The notes under the pieces were generated by a model. That model made no database searches and was not told the DNA's origin. It saw only the letters and a program-made list of their open reading frames with translations. Shown one piece after another: positions 23,417-24,615 of a stretch of 24,615 nt of DNA. The stretch comes from an uncultured Bacilli bacterium (GTDB taxonomy: Bacteria; Bacillota_I; Bacilli_A; RF39; UBA660): NCBI GenBank assembly GCA_947631895.1, contig CANRMU010000002.1, positions 1-24,615 on the forward strand. Reading direction: 5' to 3'. The position numbers were made by a program, and so were the translations under genes. Within the stretch, counting starts at the first letter, position 1. Each line of letters opens with the position of its first letter.

Positions 23417-24199
23417 TTATTTCATTAATCTTCGCATATTATTAATAGCTGACTTTTCAATTCTTGATACTTGAGCTTGACTTATATTATACATTTTAGC
23501 AAGTTCTACTTGAGTTTTACCAACAATATAACGAGAAACAAGAATCTCTTGTTCTCTTTTTTTTAATTTAACTAAAGCTTTTTTTAAAGACAAATATAAA
23601 TCTTTATCATTAGCATTTTCTTTTTTGTCAGCAATTTGGTCTAAAACATAAATCGTATCTCCACCATCATTAAACATTGGTTCAAAAATACTTACTGGAT
23701 CTTTTAGAGAATCCATAGCTTGACTAATTTGATATTCACTTAAATTTAAGGCTTCACTTATTTCTTTAGAAGATGGTTCATGTCCATATTTTTGATGATA
23801 TTCTTCTTTATACTTTAAAATTAAATATGATAAATCTCTAATAGTTCTACTTATTCTTAATGATGATTGATTATCTCTTAAATAACGTTTAACTTCCCCA
23901 CTAATTAAAGGTATTGCATAAGTACTTAACTTTAAATTATAAGATAAATCAAAATTTTCAATGGCTTTAATCAAACCAATTACCCCAATTTGAAATAAGT
24001 CATCTAAATTAACATTTTGATAATTAAAACGTCTTAAAACACTTAACACTAATTTTAAATTACCTAAAATAAGTAATTGTTTGGCTTCTTCATCATTAGT
24101 ACTTTTATATTTTTTAAATAATTCTAGTTGTTCATTTGCACTTAAAACTACTAATTTATTAGTATCTACACCGGTAATCTCTACTTTATATTTTGCCAT
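23417..24199 (-). CDS. sigG: Sporulation sigma factor SigG
   Basis: Forespore-specific sigma factor for late sporulation genes, 260 residues. The N-terminal VEITGVDTNKL is characteristic of SigG. Region 2 has NLKLVLSVLRRFN, DDLFQIGVIGL and STYAIPLISGEVKRYLRDN. Region 3 contains LKDPVSIFEPMFNDGGDTI. Region 4 ends with the helix-turn-helix TQVELAKMYNISQAQVSRIEK. Similarity to Bacillus SigG is clear over the full length. AAAGG precedes ATG but sits in a hairpin arm. The usual upstream spoIIGA-sigE genes are not here; a Lon-type protease gene is upstream instead. Confidence 0.95.
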   Translation of the reverse strand: MAKYKVEITGVDTNKLVVLSANEQLELFKKYKSTNDEEAKQLLILGNLKLVLSVLRRFNYQNVNLDDLFQIGVIGLIKAIENFDLSYNLKLSTYAIPLISGEVKRYLRDNQSSLRISRTIRDLSYLILKYKEEYHQKYGHEPSSKEISEALNLSEYQISQAMDSLKDPVSIFEPMFNDGGDTIYVLDQIADKKENANDKDLYLSLKKALVKLKKREQEILVSRYIVGKTQVELAKMYNISQAQVSRIEKSAINNMRRLMK

Positions 24200-24203
24200 A
24201 ATA

Positions 24204-24233
24204 AAAATCCTTTCACTTTATTGTTGTGAAAAG
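24204..24233 (-). promoter_or_regulatory. Hairpin covering the sigG ribosome site, or terminator of the protease gene
   Basis: Minus-strand CTTTTCAC, a 9-nt loop, GTGAAAGG (8 bp, one G-U), then ATTTTTATT and the sigG ATG. The 3' arm contains AAAGG, the only ribosome site. The five T make it also look like an intrinsic terminator for the upstream gene. Confidence 0.7.
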
Positions 24234-24243
24234 ATTTTAATTT

Positions 24244-24615
24244 TTATTCATTATTTAAAGCATTTATAGCTTCTTTTAGAGTACTAACTCCAATAACTTC
24301 AATATCTAAATTATTTTCATTCTTAACTTTTAAAGCTTCTTCTAAATTTCCTTTTGGAACTAAAAAGATATCACAATGTTTTTTCTCACCACCTAGTAAT
24401 TTATATGGAACTCCGCCAATTTCACCAACATTACCATCTTTATCAATTGTTCCAGTTCCAATAATTTTTTTACCATGAGTAATATCTTCTTCAACTAAAC
24501 CATTATAAATTGCTAAACTCATCATCAAACCACCAGAAGGTCCTGATTCATTTTCTTTAGTTTTAATTTCAACTTTAGGCTCTTCATCATATTCATAAGT
24601 TGTCGTAATTGCAAG
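24244..24615 (-). CDS. Lon-type (S16) membrane protease, YlbL/DdcP-like, C-terminal 123 residues
   Basis: The frame is open to the right edge; only the 3' end is present. Seen in the fragment: GPSGGLMMSL with the catalytic Ser at fragment residue 27, and GGVPYKLLGG with the catalytic Lys at 72. This is the Ser-Lys dyad of Lon proteases at about the usual spacing. The segment THGKKIIGTGTIDKDGNVGE between them is typical of PDZ-Lon proteins such as YlbL. Those have an N-terminal membrane helix and PDZ domain, which would lie outside the window. In Bacillus YlbL helps end the DNA-damage checkpoint; the same role here is inference. The gene ends 44 nt before the sigG start. Confidence 0.88.
   Translation of the reverse strand, partial: LAITTTYEYDEEPKVEIKTKENESGPSGGLMMSLAIYNGLVEEDITHGKKIIGTGTIDKDGNVGEIGGVPYKLLGGEKKHCDIFLVPKGNLEEALKVKNENNLDIEVIGVSTLKEAINALNNE

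Noticed and set aside
24209..24243. Sigma-F/G type promoter before sigG
   Set aside because: A GAATA that could be a -35 is present, but no convincing -10 follows at about 15 nt.

Overview
The window is AT-rich DNA from a spore-forming, low-GC Bacillota (Firmicutes). The evidence is a sigma-G gene, an Ala T-box, a type B RNase P RNA downstream of gpsB, a recU-ponA pair, and the order rodZ-pgsA-recA known from Bacillus. TGA is used as a stop and Trp is TGG, so the code is standard and this is not a mycoplasma. An Erysipelotrichia-like or related lineage would fit, but the species cannot be read from the sequence.

Layout. 1-7000 (minus strand): partial alaS preceded by a dNMP-kinase-like gene, both under an Ala-specific T-box. 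Upstream of that lie an AI-2E-family transporter, a membrane-anchored disordered protein, tyrS and two unrecognised membrane proteins. 6990-14171 (plus strand): tRNA-Arg(CCT), a decayed gene, then a two-gene cassette. The cassette encodes a PLD-nuclease/SNF2-helicase fusion and an Eco57I/PglX-like DNA methyltransferase with a TaqI-type specificity domain, and is most likely an ATP-dependent restriction-modification or anti-phage system. 14274-17483 (minus strand): recA with a LexA box, a 31-codon small ORF, pgsA, a short rodZ, rnpB, gpsB and a 41-codon small ORF. 17599-21189 (plus strand): the recU-ponA operon. 21236-23169 (minus strand): an overlapping RloB/RloA pair of the AbiL type, a second probable defence module. 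23264-24615 (minus strand): sigG and the 3' part of a Lon-type (YlbL-like) membrane protease gene.

How it fits together: conserved translation, envelope, recombination and sporulation genes form the backbone. Two accessory defence modules are set into it, one between tRNA-Arg and recA and one between ponA and sigG. Each has its own promoter and terminator. Regulation visible in the sequence includes a complete T-box (specifier GCU), an SOS box, two hairpins that would hide Shine-Dalgarno sequences (the small ORF before recA, and sigG), and back-to-back promoters sharing one -35 position.

The best candidate for an under-described system is the PLD-helicase plus methyltransferase pair. All functions are inferred from motifs read by eye; no database search was possible.
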